Virus record (IMG/VR): IMGVR_UViG_3300042879_001547
Span: 1-31,134 of that record
From: a virus
Direction: 5' to 3' (one strand)
Length of the DNA: 31,134 bases
The notes beneath the pieces were generated by a model. That model had not been told where the DNA came from. It searched no databases and saw nothing but the letters and a program-made list of their open reading frames with translations. Made by a program: the position numbers and the translations under genes. Shown piece by piece: positions 13,286 to 20,201 of the stretch; the stretch's first letter is position 1, and the number at the start of each line of letters is the position of its first letter.

Positions 13286-14461
13286 ATGGTTTCTCCAGCG
13301 TATGTTGTTGGTTATGGAATGATCGATGCTTTAGGTAATAATCCAGGTGATTGTTTCCTGAATATGGTGAATAATAATGATTATTCTGTTGAGTTAGACT
13401 TTATGGGTGATCATAAGATTCATCGTGGTATTCCTGTCGATGATTCTTTGCTGCAACTTCCTGAGGAGTTTACTCCTAAGATTCTTGCTAACATGACCCG
13501 AGCACAGCAATTTGCACTTCATGCGACCGATCAGGCATTAAAGATGTCTGGTCTTCCTTTGTCTTCAAATGTTGCTGTGATTGTATCATCGGTTTCGAAC
13601 GATGTGGAGTTTTTGGATGGTAACTTTCAGAAACTAAAGGATAATAAGAGAGTTAATCCATTTAAGGTTGTCAATCGTATTCCTGATATTATTTCAGGAC
13701 AGATTTGTAGTCATTATGGTTTTATGGGAGCATCTTTTGCACTCTATGCTTCTTGTGCAACGGGAATGTACTCGCTTGATTATGCGATGCGAATCCTTGA
13801 TGAATATGATTATGTCATCGTTGGTGGTGCAGATGCTGGTGTATTTGAGATTGCAATGAAATACTTTGCTGCCATTGGTGCTCTTGGAAATACCAATGCA
13901 CCTTTCGATGACAGCAGAGAAGGGTTTGTAATGGGTGAGGGTGCTGGTGTTTTGATTCTGCAGAGTGAAGAGAAGGTCCAAGAATTTAATAGCACTAAAC
14001 ACGCTAAACTGTATCCTGTTGGTGCTGGATCTGATGCTTTTGATCTCACTGCCCCTGCTGATGATGGGCGAGGAGCAAAGATTGCACTTGACAAAGCACT
14101 CAAGGGAATTGATCGTATTGATGCTGTAAATGCACACGCTACATCAACTCCTGTTGGTGATCCTGTAGAGTATCAAGTTATCACGGATAGATACCCTAAT
14201 ACTCCAATCTATGCACCAAAGAGTAAGATTGGACATACTCTTGCTGCTGCGAGTATTCTTGAGGCAATCTATGCAATCGTATCAATGAAGAATAAATTGA
14301 TTCCTCATTGCCAAAATATGGTAGAATGTTCTTATGATGTACATAAAGTTCTTGTAAAAGAACCAACTGCAATGACTGGTGATGTATTGAGAACTCTCAA
14401 CAATTCATTTGGATTTGGTGGTAAATGTGCTTGTCAAGTTATTGAGGTGAGTCATGACTGA
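13286..14461 (+). CDS. Beta-ketoacyl-ACP synthase II-like enzyme (391 aa)
   Basis: A full-length condensing enzyme of the KAS I/II (FabB/FabF) thiolase fold, slightly shorter than the usual 400-415 residues. The catalytic set is intact: Cys157 in ASCATGMYS, His284 in NAHATSTPVGDPVE, Lys314 and His317 in KSKIGHTLAA, plus the C-terminal NNSFGFGG loop (372-379). The family joins an acyl chain on the Cys with malonyl-ACP. No ACP, ketoreductase or acyltransferase gene is in the window, so it would have to use host partners or modify a single step. AAGGAG precedes the ATG by 5 bases. It overlaps the first oxygenase gene by 8 bases in an ATGACTGA junction, so the three genes are probably made together. 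Confidence 0.88.
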   Translation: MVSPAYVVGYGMIDALGNNPGDCFLNMVNNNDYSVELDFMGDHKIHRGIPVDDSLLQLPEEFTPKILANMTRAQQFALHATDQALKMSGLPLSSNVAVIVSSVSNDVEFLDGNFQKLKDNKRVNPFKVVNRIPDIISGQICSHYGFMGASFALYASCATGMYSLDYAMRILDEYDYVIVGGADAGVFEIAMKYFAAIGALGNTNAPFDDSREGFVMGEGAGVLILQSEEKVQEFNSTKHAKLYPVGAGSDAFDLTAPADDGRGAKIALDKALKGIDRIDAVNAHATSTPVGDPVEYQVITDRYPNTPIYAPKSKIGHTLAAASILEAIYAIVSMKNKLIPHCQNMVECSYDVHKVLVKEPTAMTGDVLRTLNNSFGFGGKCACQVIEVSHD

Positions 14462-15095
14462 ACCAGCGTTTTGGGATTCATATCTTCTAGAAGAACCTTG
14501 TTGCAAAGAGTTTCTGGATAACTGGTCCAATCTAAAGAGAGATGTTTTCTTTGCAATCGAAAAGTATCCACAGTTTTTTGTTGATTATCCAAAATATAAG
14601 GTAACTCTTCCAGGAACTGATCAGAAGGTTAGAATGTATGAAAATACTTGGAAAGTAACTGCCTGGTCCAAATTTGATGAAATGTACTCTGAAGTGGATC
14701 GAGTTGGTAAAAAACTTGGAGATAGTGTAGAAAAACTTATTAATCGTTATATTAAAAAGAATATTCCTGATACATATGCAATCATTGAGAAGTATCAACA
14801 GCAGGATGTTCTTTCTAATGTATTTGTAAGTATTCTTTCTCCAGGAACTGTGATTCACCCCCATCAAGGACACTCAAAAGAATATATGAGGTGTCATATT
14901 GGTCTAGTTTGTGATCCTGGTTGTAAGATCACTGTTGGAGATGAAACCAAAACTTGGGAAGAAGGAAAACTGATTGCATTTAAAGATGGCGGTCCTTATT
15001 ACCACAGTGTGAAACATGAGGGAAATTGTGATAGAATTATATTCTCTTTTGATCTTAAGTTAGATTATCTAAAACAATATATTCCAGAACTATGA
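14454..15095 (+). CDS. Aspartyl/asparaginyl beta-hydroxylase-like oxygenase, copy 1 (213 aa)
   Basis: The Asp/Asn hydroxylase pattern is clear: IHPHQGH (His135, His137), MRCHIGL (Arg146, His148), a DPGCKITVGDE strand pair, EEGKLIAFKDGGPYYHSV with His184, and Arg194. In this family iron is held by two histidines and 2-oxoglutarate by an arginine. Members hydroxylate peptidyl Asp/Asn, lipid-linked groups or free metabolites. The neighbouring synthase makes a carrier- or lipid-bound substrate conceivable, but that is inference. It is about 45% alike by eye to the next gene, a tandem duplicate. A 4-base overlap links them. Confidence 0.82.
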   Translation: MTEPAFWDSYLLEEPCCKEFLDNWSNLKRDVFFAIEKYPQFFVDYPKYKVTLPGTDQKVRMYENTWKVTAWSKFDEMYSEVDRVGKKLGDSVEKLINRYIKKNIPDTYAIIEKYQQQDVLSNVFVSILSPGTVIHPHQGHSKEYMRCHIGLVCDPGCKITVGDETKTWEEGKLIAFKDGGPYYHSVKHEGNCDRIIFSFDLKLDYLKQYIPEL

Positions 15096-15751
15096 GTTTA
15101 GTAGAAATTATCGAACCTCCCTTTTGGGAAGATGAACTGACAGAAGTTCCTCTTTATCAATCTCTTCTCAAGAATTATGAGAAGATTCGGGAAGAAGTAT
15201 TAAAGTTTATTGATAGACCAAACGGAATGTTTGACTATCCAAAGTATGATGTTTATCGGGATGATGGATATACCAAGATTCCTTTGTATGAAAATCTGTG
15301 GAAGGCAGTTCCATTTTCACAATTTATTGGTGAGTTCATCTACACAGAAGGGGAAGATCTTATTGCACATTACGTGAACAAGATTGTATCCTTTACAAAA
15401 GAAAACTGCCCTACTCTTGCTGAAAGTATCAAAGATCTGGAGGATCAGAACTATATTGCAAATTGCTTTATAAGCAAACTAACTCCAGGTTCTGTGATCA
15501 ATCCTCATCGAGGTAGAACAGATCAGTTTATGCGAGTTCATATGGGATTGGATTGTGATCCAGGTTGTGTGATCACAGTTGGTAATGAGCAGAGAGTTTG
15601 GGAAAATGGCAAGATCATTGCATTTAAAGATGGTGGACCTTACCCACATTCTGTGAAGCACAACGGAACAAAACAAAGAATTATTGCATCTTTTGATGTT
15701 GATCTCAATTATCTTAAAACCATTGTTCCTAAGTTAAACCAATTTCCTTGA
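15092..15751 (+). CDS. Aspartyl/asparaginyl beta-hydroxylase-like oxygenase, copy 2 (219 aa)
   Basis: Paralog of the preceding protein, colinear throughout: FDYPKYDV, YENLWKAVPFSQF, INPHRGRTDQFMRVHMGL (His139, Arg148, His150), CDPGCVITVGNE, FKDGGPYPHSVKHNG (His186), Arg196. The first His of the HPH motif in copy 1 is Asn137 here, while the residues thought to bind iron are kept. Two diverged but complete copies suggest two substrates or two positions. The last gene of the synthase-oxygenase set; 92 bases without a clear gene follow. Confidence 0.82.
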   Translation: MSLVEIIEPPFWEDELTEVPLYQSLLKNYEKIREEVLKFIDRPNGMFDYPKYDVYRDDGYTKIPLYENLWKAVPFSQFIGEFIYTEGEDLIAHYVNKIVSFTKENCPTLAESIKDLEDQNYIANCFISKLTPGSVINPHRGRTDQFMRVHMGLDCDPGCVITVGNEQRVWENGKIIAFKDGGPYPHSVKHNGTKQRIIASFDVDLNYLKTIVPKLNQFP

Positions 15752-15843
15752 TTAAGATATATTACATGATCCCAAAGAAAACATTAAGTTTCTAGATAGT
15801 ATTGTATTGTAATGCTAACATTGAGTCAAATCGCCAAACAACT

Positions 15844-16035
15844 ATGACTCTTGCAAAAACTGGCACCGAAGTTCTTACAAAAGAAGAATGGGATGAACTT
15901 GTTGCACTTAAGGATGCAATTACATATGCTCCGCAAACAGTTTCTGCAGAAAAAATGGAAAAGTTCACTGAACTTATGGTCCGTTCTCTGGAGGGAAAGT
16001 CCGATTCTCCGCCTCCTAAAAATTGGAAAGATTAA
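15844..16035 (+). CDS. Small conserved cyanophage-type protein (63 aa)
   Basis: I start at ATG 15844 (MTLAKTGTEVLTKEEWDELV), although a TTG 42 bases upstream is in frame. The pattern APQTVSAEKMEKFTELMVRS is one I recall as conserved in cyanophages. The 92 bases before it are AT-rich with TATTGTAATGCT-like sequence (about 15804-15815) that might hold a weak promoter; nothing else is seen there. Confidence 0.65.
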   Translation: MTLAKTGTEVLTKEEWDELVALKDAITYAPQTVSAEKMEKFTELMVRSLEGKSDSPPPKNWKD

Positions 16036-16051
16036 TCCTTAAGATACTAAT

Positions 16052-16696
16052 ATGTTAAAAGACCTTGTAAATGAATGTTTTGATTTAAAAAAGTCATCTT
16101 TACCTGAATGGTTAGATGAAACGATCGAAAACGATGTTGCTATTATCAATAGTTATGCTTGGACTGCCGACCAATGCCGTCGTATTCGTATTTGTGATCT
16201 TGACATTAAGGGGAAGTTTACCGCCGAGACCCTAGTCATCTATCCCGAATATTGTTATGAAACTCCGATATTTGGTACGGAATATATTCGAATTGGAACC
16301 AAGAAGTATTTTGGTGCGACTGATTTTCACCCTGTTCGTGGCGATACAGAGTACGAACAACAGTACGTTTTAAACTATCTTGGCGAGTTTCCTGATAGAG
16401 ACCAGGAAAATTCTAAATTTTATGATCTGACTAAGTATTTCTCCAAGAAGTTCTGGACTTCCAAGAGAGATTGTGATTTTTATGAAGAATATATAGAGAT
16501 AACAAGAAAATACTTGGAACAATATAAATTATGTCTTGCGGAAACTGAACAAGGATCTGTTGACAAACAGTTCCATCAAGACTATGATGTTCACATGGCA
16601 GCGAAAGATCCAGCACACGGGATCTTAAAAGCCTATTACTCTGAACAATTTGCAACTGATTATATACACACCTTTCTTTTCGATCTCAATGGATAA
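16052..16696 (+). CDS. Ferredoxin-dependent bilin reductase (214 aa)
   Basis: Family features in order: CRRIRICDLD (42-51), the LVIYPEYCYETPIFGTEYI core (61-79), GATDFHPV with Asp91, YDLTKYFSKKFW (124-135), and KDPAHGILKAYY with Asp186, ending TFLFDLNG. Asp91 and Asp186 align with the two proton-donating aspartates of phage PebS (Asp105 and Asp206). The family reduces biliverdin to phycobilins with ferredoxin electrons. Cyanophages carry several subtypes (PebS, PebA, PcyA, PcyX-like); I cannot decide which this is, and the DPAHG form looks closer to PebB/PcyX-like proteins. The gene is directly coupled to cp12 by 8 bases. Confidence 0.85.
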   Translation: MLKDLVNECFDLKKSSLPEWLDETIENDVAIINSYAWTADQCRRIRICDLDIKGKFTAETLVIYPEYCYETPIFGTEYIRIGTKKYFGATDFHPVRGDTEYEQQYVLNYLGEFPDRDQENSKFYDLTKYFSKKFWTSKRDCDFYEEYIEITRKYLEQYKLCLAETEQGSVDKQFHQDYDVHMAAKDPAHGILKAYYSEQFATDYIHTFLFDLNG

Positions 16697-16901
16697 CATC
16701 GACCAACATATTCAGAAAGATATTGGTATTCTGAATGACCCACAAATATCACCTCAAGCACGTAGACATACTGAGGAAGAACTTGAGGCACTAGAAACAT
16801 ACAAAGTAAATCATCCTGAAGACACTCACGATCCTACACCATTAGAACTTTACTGTGATACTCATCCTGATGCACCAGAGTGTAGAATTTACGAGGATTG
16901 A
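16689..16901 (+). CDS. cp12: CP12 Calvin-cycle regulator (70 aa)
   Basis: The C terminus TPLELYCDTHPDAPECRIYED is the CP12 signature: a cysteine pair (CDTHPDAPEC) and the acidic RIYED end that binds GAPDH. The N-terminal Cys pair of host CP12 is absent, as I recall for cyanophage forms, and is replaced by a helix (DNIDQHIQKDIGILNDPQ). Phage CP12 is thought to block GAPDH and phosphoribulokinase, shifting carbon to the pentose phosphate pathway for nucleotide synthesis. ATG 16689 overlaps the bilin reductase gene by 8 bases. It is the last gene before cassette 5. Confidence 0.88.
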   Translation: MDNIDQHIQKDIGILNDPQISPQARRHTEEELEALETYKVNHPEDTHDPTPLELYCDTHPDAPECRIYED

Positions 16902-16960
16902 GGACAGTTCACAAACTGGCACAAGGGGGGTTCTCGGGGCGCTGGGGACCCCTTATAATA
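16902..16960 (+). promoter_or_regulatory. Punctuation cassette 5
   Basis: GGACAGTT (16902-16909), four bases, AACTG (16914-16918) in CTGGCACA (16916-16923); here the dyad core CAGTT/AACTG is perfect. Gap of 30 bases, TATAATA (16954-16960). The gap holds a strong hairpin. The -35 region is poor. Confidence 0.75.
16927..16952 (+). terminator. Hairpin inside cassette 5
   Basis: GGGGTTC (16927-16933) can pair as RNA with GGACCCC (16946-16952), including one G-U pair, followed only by TT before the -10 box. The sequence differs from other cassettes while the pairing is kept. Confidence 0.55.
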
Positions 16961-16984
16961 TATGGGTAATCAACAAACGCCCCA

Positions 16985-17371
16985 ATGGCAACCCGCTCTC
17001 GCATTGGCATCGAACTTCGTGACGGTTCTATTCTCTCTGCTTACCACCACTGGGATGGTTATGAGTCCTGGTTGGGTCGCATTCTGAAGACGCACTACAA
17101 TAGCAAAGAACTCGCTGCCGAACTGATTGATGGTGGCGATATGAGCACCTGTTGGAATGATGACAATCAACCCGAGTATTATAGTGCTCGCGGTGAGAAT
17201 TGCCCTCCTCGCCTTGATGCTGACCTGTGTGAGTATCTTCTTCCTGATAATAGTGAAGAGTATGCTTATGTCTTCCGTAGTGGTGAGTGGGTTTGCTATA
17301 ATATGCATCAGTTTGATGATAGCAAACTGCCTGAAATTGTTGAAATCCCCTCTGCTGCTCTTGCTGCTTGA
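16985..17371 (+). CDS. Conserved phage protein, MATRSRIGI family (128 aa)
   Basis: The N terminus MATRSRIGIELRDGSILSAY followed by HHWDGYESWLG is a pattern widely seen in phages and some bacteria, where it has no assigned function. Residues 60-90 include a possible acidic loop. It follows cassette 5 by 24 bases. Codon choice is richer in C and G than in the string upstream, which may mean a separate origin. Confidence 0.75.
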   Translation: MATRSRIGIELRDGSILSAYHHWDGYESWLGRILKTHYNSKELAAELIDGGDMSTCWNDDNQPEYYSARGENCPPRLDADLCEYLLPDNSEEYAYVFRSGEWVCYNMHQFDDSKLPEIVEIPSAALAA

Positions 17372-17374
17372 TCT

Positions 17375-17554
17375 ATGAAAATTCTCACTCTTGCTTTCGG
17401 TGTAATTGTCCTTGCTGTTGCTGGTCTCTTCTTTGAGGCGTGGTTGCTTGGACTGATTCTGTCTTGGTTTGGTGTAACCTTGTCCTTCTGGCAGAACTTT
17501 GCTATCATCTTCCTTGCTAATCTTATCTTCAAATCTAACGTTTCTTCAAAATGA
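17375..17554 (+). CDS. Small membrane protein (59 aa)
   Basis: Almost wholly hydrophobic: residues about 4-20, 22-38 and 42-53 could be two or three membrane helices, ending in a short polar tail (FKSNVSSK). It starts one codon after the upstream stop and ends in an ATGACTAA junction. No family recognised. Confidence 0.65.
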   Translation: MKILTLAFGVIVLAVAGLFFEAWLLGLILSWFGVTLSFWQNFAIIFLANLIFKSNVSSK

Positions 17555-17973
17555 CTAAAGTGGTCTATAATGCCTGCTTCGGTGGGTTCAATCTGTCCCG
17601 TGAAGCGTGCAAGCGTTACTGGGAAATCAAAGGTCAAGAAGTTTGGATTGAAGATGGTGACTTCATGGATATGTTCACTGTTTGGTTGGTTCCACCCGAA
17701 GAACGTCTTACAAAACCAGAAGATTGGTATTCTGCACCAATTGAAGAACGAATTGCTTACAATAAAAAGTATTCCGAACAAACTTGGAGTGACCATAATA
17801 TTGTCCGTCACGACCCTATTCTTGTTCAAGTTGTAGAAGAACTGGGTGACAAAGCAAACGGAATGTGTGCTAAACTTGCTATTGCCAAAGTCTCTGGTCC
17901 TTATCGTATTGATGAATATGATGGATCTGAGAGTGTTGTAGAACCCGATGGTTACGATTGGATTACTCCCTGA
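17551..17973 (+). CDS. Conserved phage protein of unknown function (140 aa)
   Basis: VVYNACFGGFNLSREACKRY at the start, IVRHDPILVQVVEELGDKAN and the ending YRIDEYDGSESVVEPDGYDW form a pattern I know from many phages of unrelated hosts. No activity is known. ATGACTAA start overlaps the membrane-protein gene by 4 bases. Confidence 0.8.
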   Translation: MTKVVYNACFGGFNLSREACKRYWEIKGQEVWIEDGDFMDMFTVWLVPPEERLTKPEDWYSAPIEERIAYNKKYSEQTWSDHNIVRHDPILVQVVEELGDKANGMCAKLAIAKVSGPYRIDEYDGSESVVEPDGYDWITP

Positions 17974-17992
17974 ACTTTATTTGAGGTAAATT

Positions 17993-18400
17993 ATGAAACA
18001 ACAAAACGGTTTTATTGATCCTGCTGTTGCTGCAATCGTTGTTGGTGTAGTTGTGGTTGGTGGTCTCATCTTTATCGGTGGTCCCCAGTATAATGTGTGG
18101 CAACAATCTCTTGCTGGTAAGGCAGAACTGCAAAAGGCAGAATACACTCGTCAGGTAGCAGTGCTGGAAGCACAAGCAAAGAAAGATAGTGCTCAACAAC
18201 TTGCTGATGCCGAAATCATCCGTGCTACTGGTGTTGCTAAAGCAAACCAAATCATCGGTGATAGTCTGAAAGACAATCGTGAGTATCTTCAGTATCTGTA
18301 TATCACTGGGCTGGAGGAAGGTTCCAACAAAGGTAATGTGACGATCTATGTGCCTACCGAAGGTGGTATGCCTGTGCCCACGCTTCAGATGAACAAGTGA
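17993..18400 (+). CDS. Membrane-anchored helical protein, SPFH-like tail (135 aa)
   Basis: A membrane helix at residues about 10-30 (AAIVVGVVVVGGLIFIGG) is followed by a long Ala/Gln/Lys-rich helix (42-95) containing ADAEIIRATGVAKANQII, and an extended end. Such helices resemble those after band-7/SPFH domains of prohibitin-like proteins, but the band-7 core is absent. GAGGTAAATT before ATG 17993 is a fair ribosome binding site. Last gene before cassette 6. Confidence 0.65.
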   Translation: MKQQNGFIDPAVAAIVVGVVVVGGLIFIGGPQYNVWQQSLAGKAELQKAEYTRQVAVLEAQAKKDSAQQLADAEIIRATGVAKANQIIGDSLKDNREYLQYLYITGLEEGSNKGNVTIYVPTEGGMPVPTLQMNK

Positions 18401-18454
18401 CACTTTAACAACTGGTACACGACCCGCCCACAAGGCGGGTTTTCTGCTATAATA
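18399..18454 (+). promoter_or_regulatory. Punctuation cassette 6
   Basis: GACACTT (18399-18405), four bases, AACTG (18410-18414) in CTGGTACA (18412-18419); gap of 28 bases; TATAATA (18448-18454), then ACAAGGTAGTTGAGGA. The left arm overlaps the stop codon of the upstream gene. Confidence 0.75.
18422..18443 (+). terminator. Intrinsic terminator inside cassette 6
   Basis: ACCCGCC (18422-18428) pairs perfectly with GGCGGGT (18434-18440), then TTT. The strongest terminator of the window, placed directly before the -10 box. Confidence 0.8.
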
Positions 18455-18476
18455 ACAAGGTAGTTGAGGACTTCTT

Positions 18477-18602
18477 ATGGATCTATCTGAACTGATTGAG
18501 GAATTTCGGGAAATTGCATTGTATGATTCCGATCCCCAAGATTGGATGGGTATTCTTGAATCTGATGACTACTGGGTGCCAGATCAAGAACTGGCATACT
18601 GA
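18477..18602 (+). CDS. Very small acidic protein (41 aa)
   Basis: The only gene between cassettes 6 and 7. GAGGA lies 8 bases before the ATG. The product is acidic (MDLSELIEEFREIALYDSDP) and its last codons (V-P-D-Q-E-L-A-Y) are spelled by the dyad of cassette 7. It may be a genuine micro-protein or a short leader whose translation affects the next cassette. Confidence 0.55.
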   Translation: MDLSELIEEFREIALYDSDPQDWMGILESDDYWVPDQELAY

Positions 18603-18635
18603 CCTCTCAGGGTGCCCTCTGGGTGCCCTATAATA
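18576..18635 (+). promoter_or_regulatory. Punctuation cassette 7
   Basis: GTGCCAGAT (18576-18584), four bases, AACTGGCAT (18589-18597): a seven-base-arm inverted repeat lying in coding sequence. Gap of 30 bases after 18598, TATAATA (18629-18635), followed by TTCTCATACACAAGGGA. Two GGGTGCC direct repeats sit in the gap. Confidence 0.75.
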
Positions 18636-18661
18636 TTCTCATACACAAGGGAACAACCCCG

Positions 18662-19108
18662 ATGACCACCACGACCTTCGCTGACTACGCTGCCCAGCAA
18701 GAAGCGCGGCAGAACATCGCTAACGCCGTTCTGGCGCACACCTACGCCCTCTGTGAGGCACTGCGGCAGAACTATCTGGAAACTGCCATCAAGGGGCACA
18801 AGCGGCACGTTGAGAAGGGTGAAAACGCTGAGTATCACATCGCCTGCATTGAGAAACTGCGTAATGGCATTTCTCCTGTTGACTTCATTGTTGATAGTGG
18901 TCGTAAGTATCACAAAGTTATCTTTGTTGATGGTGGTGGTTCTCGTTCTGTTCACGCTTTTATTGATAAAAAGACTGGTCAAGTTTACAAGTCTGCATCT
19001 TGGAAAGCACCTGCTAAGGGTGTTCGCTTTGATCTTCGTCTGATTGAGCAGCGTGAATGGTTGCTGCAACACGCTGACTGGGCGGGTGGTTATCTCTATC
19101 TTCGCTGA
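18662..19108 (+). CDS. Conserved phage protein of unknown function (148 aa)
   Basis: I start at ATG 18662; a GTG 39 bases upstream overlaps the -10 box and is rejected. A helical first half (TFADYAAQQEARQNIANAV) and a beta-rich second half (KVIFVDGGGSRSVHAFIDKK, then GQVYKSASWKAPAKGVRFDL) form a pattern seen in other phages. The first 100 bases are markedly GC-rich compared with the rest of the window. Function unknown. Confidence 0.75.
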   Translation: MTTTTFADYAAQQEARQNIANAVLAHTYALCEALRQNYLETAIKGHKRHVEKGENAEYHIACIEKLRNGISPVDFIVDSGRKYHKVIFVDGGGSRSVHAFIDKKTGQVYKSASWKAPAKGVRFDLRLIEQREWLLQHADWAGGYLYLR

Positions 19109-19111
19109 TCA

Positions 19112-19576
19112 ATGAAAAAACTTATTCTTTCTCTCATCTTTACACTTCCAACTGCTGCTGCAGTTCCTGCACAAGCACAATACGTTGGTCCTGCTTGTGT
19201 AGATGTTCGCCAAGTAAATGTTCCTGGTGGATATGATCAGTATGGAAACTATTATCCACCCACAACCCGACCTGTGCAGGCACAAGTTCCTTGCAACTAT
19301 GGTATAAGCAACCAGTATTTCTATGAACAAAGGGGATATGGTCCTGGTCCATATCAACAAGGATATCAACGAGTTTGTAATCCTAATGCTGGTGCTGCTA
19401 TGGGTGCTGGTCTTGCTGGAGCACTTTCTGGTGGAACTGGTTACAATTACAGCAACAACTGGTCTAACAATTATAGTCGTGGAAGTTCTTCTGGGAGTTA
19501 CAACAGCAGTTACCGAAACAACAACTCTTGGGCATTGTTTGGTGCAGGATTGGGTGCTATGATGTTTAGTTGCTGA
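19112..19576 (+). CDS. Secreted Gly/Tyr/Asn-rich protein with signal peptide (154 aa)
   Basis: A clear Sec signal peptide (MKKLILSLIFTLPTAAAVPA) with an AQA cleavage site near residue 22. The mature part has a Tyr/Pro/Gln-rich half and a Gly/Asn/Ser-rich half (YNSSYRNNNSW), ending in a hydrophobic GAGLGAMMFSC. Cysteines near 29, 61, 88 and 154. An exported protein is unusual for a tailed phage; it may act in the periplasm or outer membrane, or mimic a host surface protein. It begins 3 bases after the upstream gene. Confidence 0.65.
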   Translation: MKKLILSLIFTLPTAAAVPAQAQYVGPACVDVRQVNVPGGYDQYGNYYPPTTRPVQAQVPCNYGISNQYFYEQRGYGPGPYQQGYQRVCNPNAGAAMGAGLAGALSGGTGYNYSNNWSNNYSRGSSSGSYNSSYRNNNSWALFGAGLGAMMFSC

Positions 19577-19674
19577 TGACAATGCTAACTTGGTTATTTC
19601 TATGGATTCTGTTAGGTATTCCTTTGGGAGTAATTATTGGAAACTTGATTGAAACACCCGATGACTACGACTGA
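19576..19674 (+). CDS. Single-pass membrane micro-protein (32 aa)
   Basis: Begins on the last base of the upstream TGA. One hydrophobic helix (LTWLFLWILLGIPLGVIIGN) with an acidic tail (ETPDDYD). Similar in design to small phage membrane proteins. The start-stop coupling is the main support. Confidence 0.5.
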   Translation: MTMLTWLFLWILLGIPLGVIIGNLIETPDDYD

Positions 19675-19795
19675 CAAACTGATCTTCATTTCTTCGTTCA
19701 TTTGGTTTTTGCACTGGGGTCAATGTCTTACATCACTCTTTCTGGATACGGTTATTCTAAACGCCTCTGTGAGGACGTTACCACTTGGTTTCTGA
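19661..19795 (+). CDS. Doubtful small hydrophobic ORF (44 aa)
   Basis: It starts with ATGACT, as many genes here do, overlaps the membrane micro-protein by 14 bases and runs 73 bases into the metalloprotease gene in another frame. The hydrophobic stretch LIFISSFIWFLHWG could span a membrane. It may equally be chance. Its value would be to couple translation of the downstream gene. Confidence 0.3.
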   Translation: MTTTDKLIFISSFIWFLHWGQCLTSLFLDTVILNASVRTLPLGF

Positions 19796-20199
19796 ATCGA
19801 TTCCTTCCACGACACAAGATTGAGGTGGAGATTCTTCATCGTGGTCTGAAACGTGAAGGAGTTTATGGTTACTGTGATTATGTGGGTGAGTCTTATCGTC
19901 CCCGTGAGTTTCTGATTGAGATTGGCACCTATTTTGATGAGGAGTTGTATATAAAAACTCTTTTGCATGAACTGGTTCATCTGCGCCAGTGGGTAGTCGG
20001 TTCGCTGCGGTCCAAGCGTGGAAAAATGTACTATGGTAAAGAACCCGTTGAAAATTACGACTATTGGCATCAACCACACGAAATTGAGGCACGAGAGCAA
20101 GAAGAAACCCTATATCTTGAGTATTTGATTGAGAAAAACCGTGTGCCAGTTCAGAAAGTGGTACAGTTCTTTCCAAACCGCCTGATGCAGGCAGTATAA
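19723..20199 (+). CDS. HExxH metalloprotease-like protein (158 aa)
   Basis: The zinc motif HELVH (His82, Glu83, His86) lies in LLHELVHLRQW, and WHQPHEIEAREQE (116-128) offers Glu120 or Glu122 as third ligand, the arrangement of SprT-like and related minigluzincin-type peptidases. Length suits a single catalytic domain. No signal peptide, so it would act in the cytoplasm; substrate unknown. I start at ATG 19723 rather than a TTG seven codons earlier. Its 3' end contains the dyad and hairpin of cassette 8, and its TAA stop lies inside the -10 box. Confidence 0.7.
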   Translation: MSYITLSGYGYSKRLCEDVTTWFLNRFLPRHKIEVEILHRGLKREGVYGYCDYVGESYRPREFLIEIGTYFDEELYIKTLLHELVHLRQWVVGSLRSKRGKMYYGKEPVENYDYWHQPHEIEAREQEETLYLEYLIEKNRVPVQKVVQFFPNRLMQAV

Positions 20200-20201
20200 T
20201 A
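20143..20201 (+). promoter_or_regulatory. Punctuation cassette 8, within a coding 3' end
   Basis: GTGCCAGTT (20143-20151), four bases, AAGTGGTACA (20156-20165); gap of 29 bases; TATAATA (20195-20201). The whole cassette lies in the last 57 bases of the protease gene plus two bases. Confidence 0.7.
20180..20192 (+). terminator. Hairpin inside cassette 8
   Basis: GCCTG (20180-20184) pairs perfectly with CAGGC (20188-20192) around a three-base loop. There is no T tract, so termination is uncertain. Confidence 0.4.

Noticed and set aside
13694-14137. Minus-strand frames of 147 and 97 codons
   Set aside because: They are opposite the beta-ketoacyl synthase gene, whose catalytic residues are intact on the plus strand.
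17308-17829. Minus-strand frame of 173 codons
   Set aside because: It is opposite two well-supported plus-strand genes and has no start signal or domain.
19109-19582. Minus-strand frame opposite the secreted protein gene
   Set aside because: Its Ser/Thr/Val-rich sequence reflects the low-complexity plus-strand codons; the plus frame has a signal peptide.
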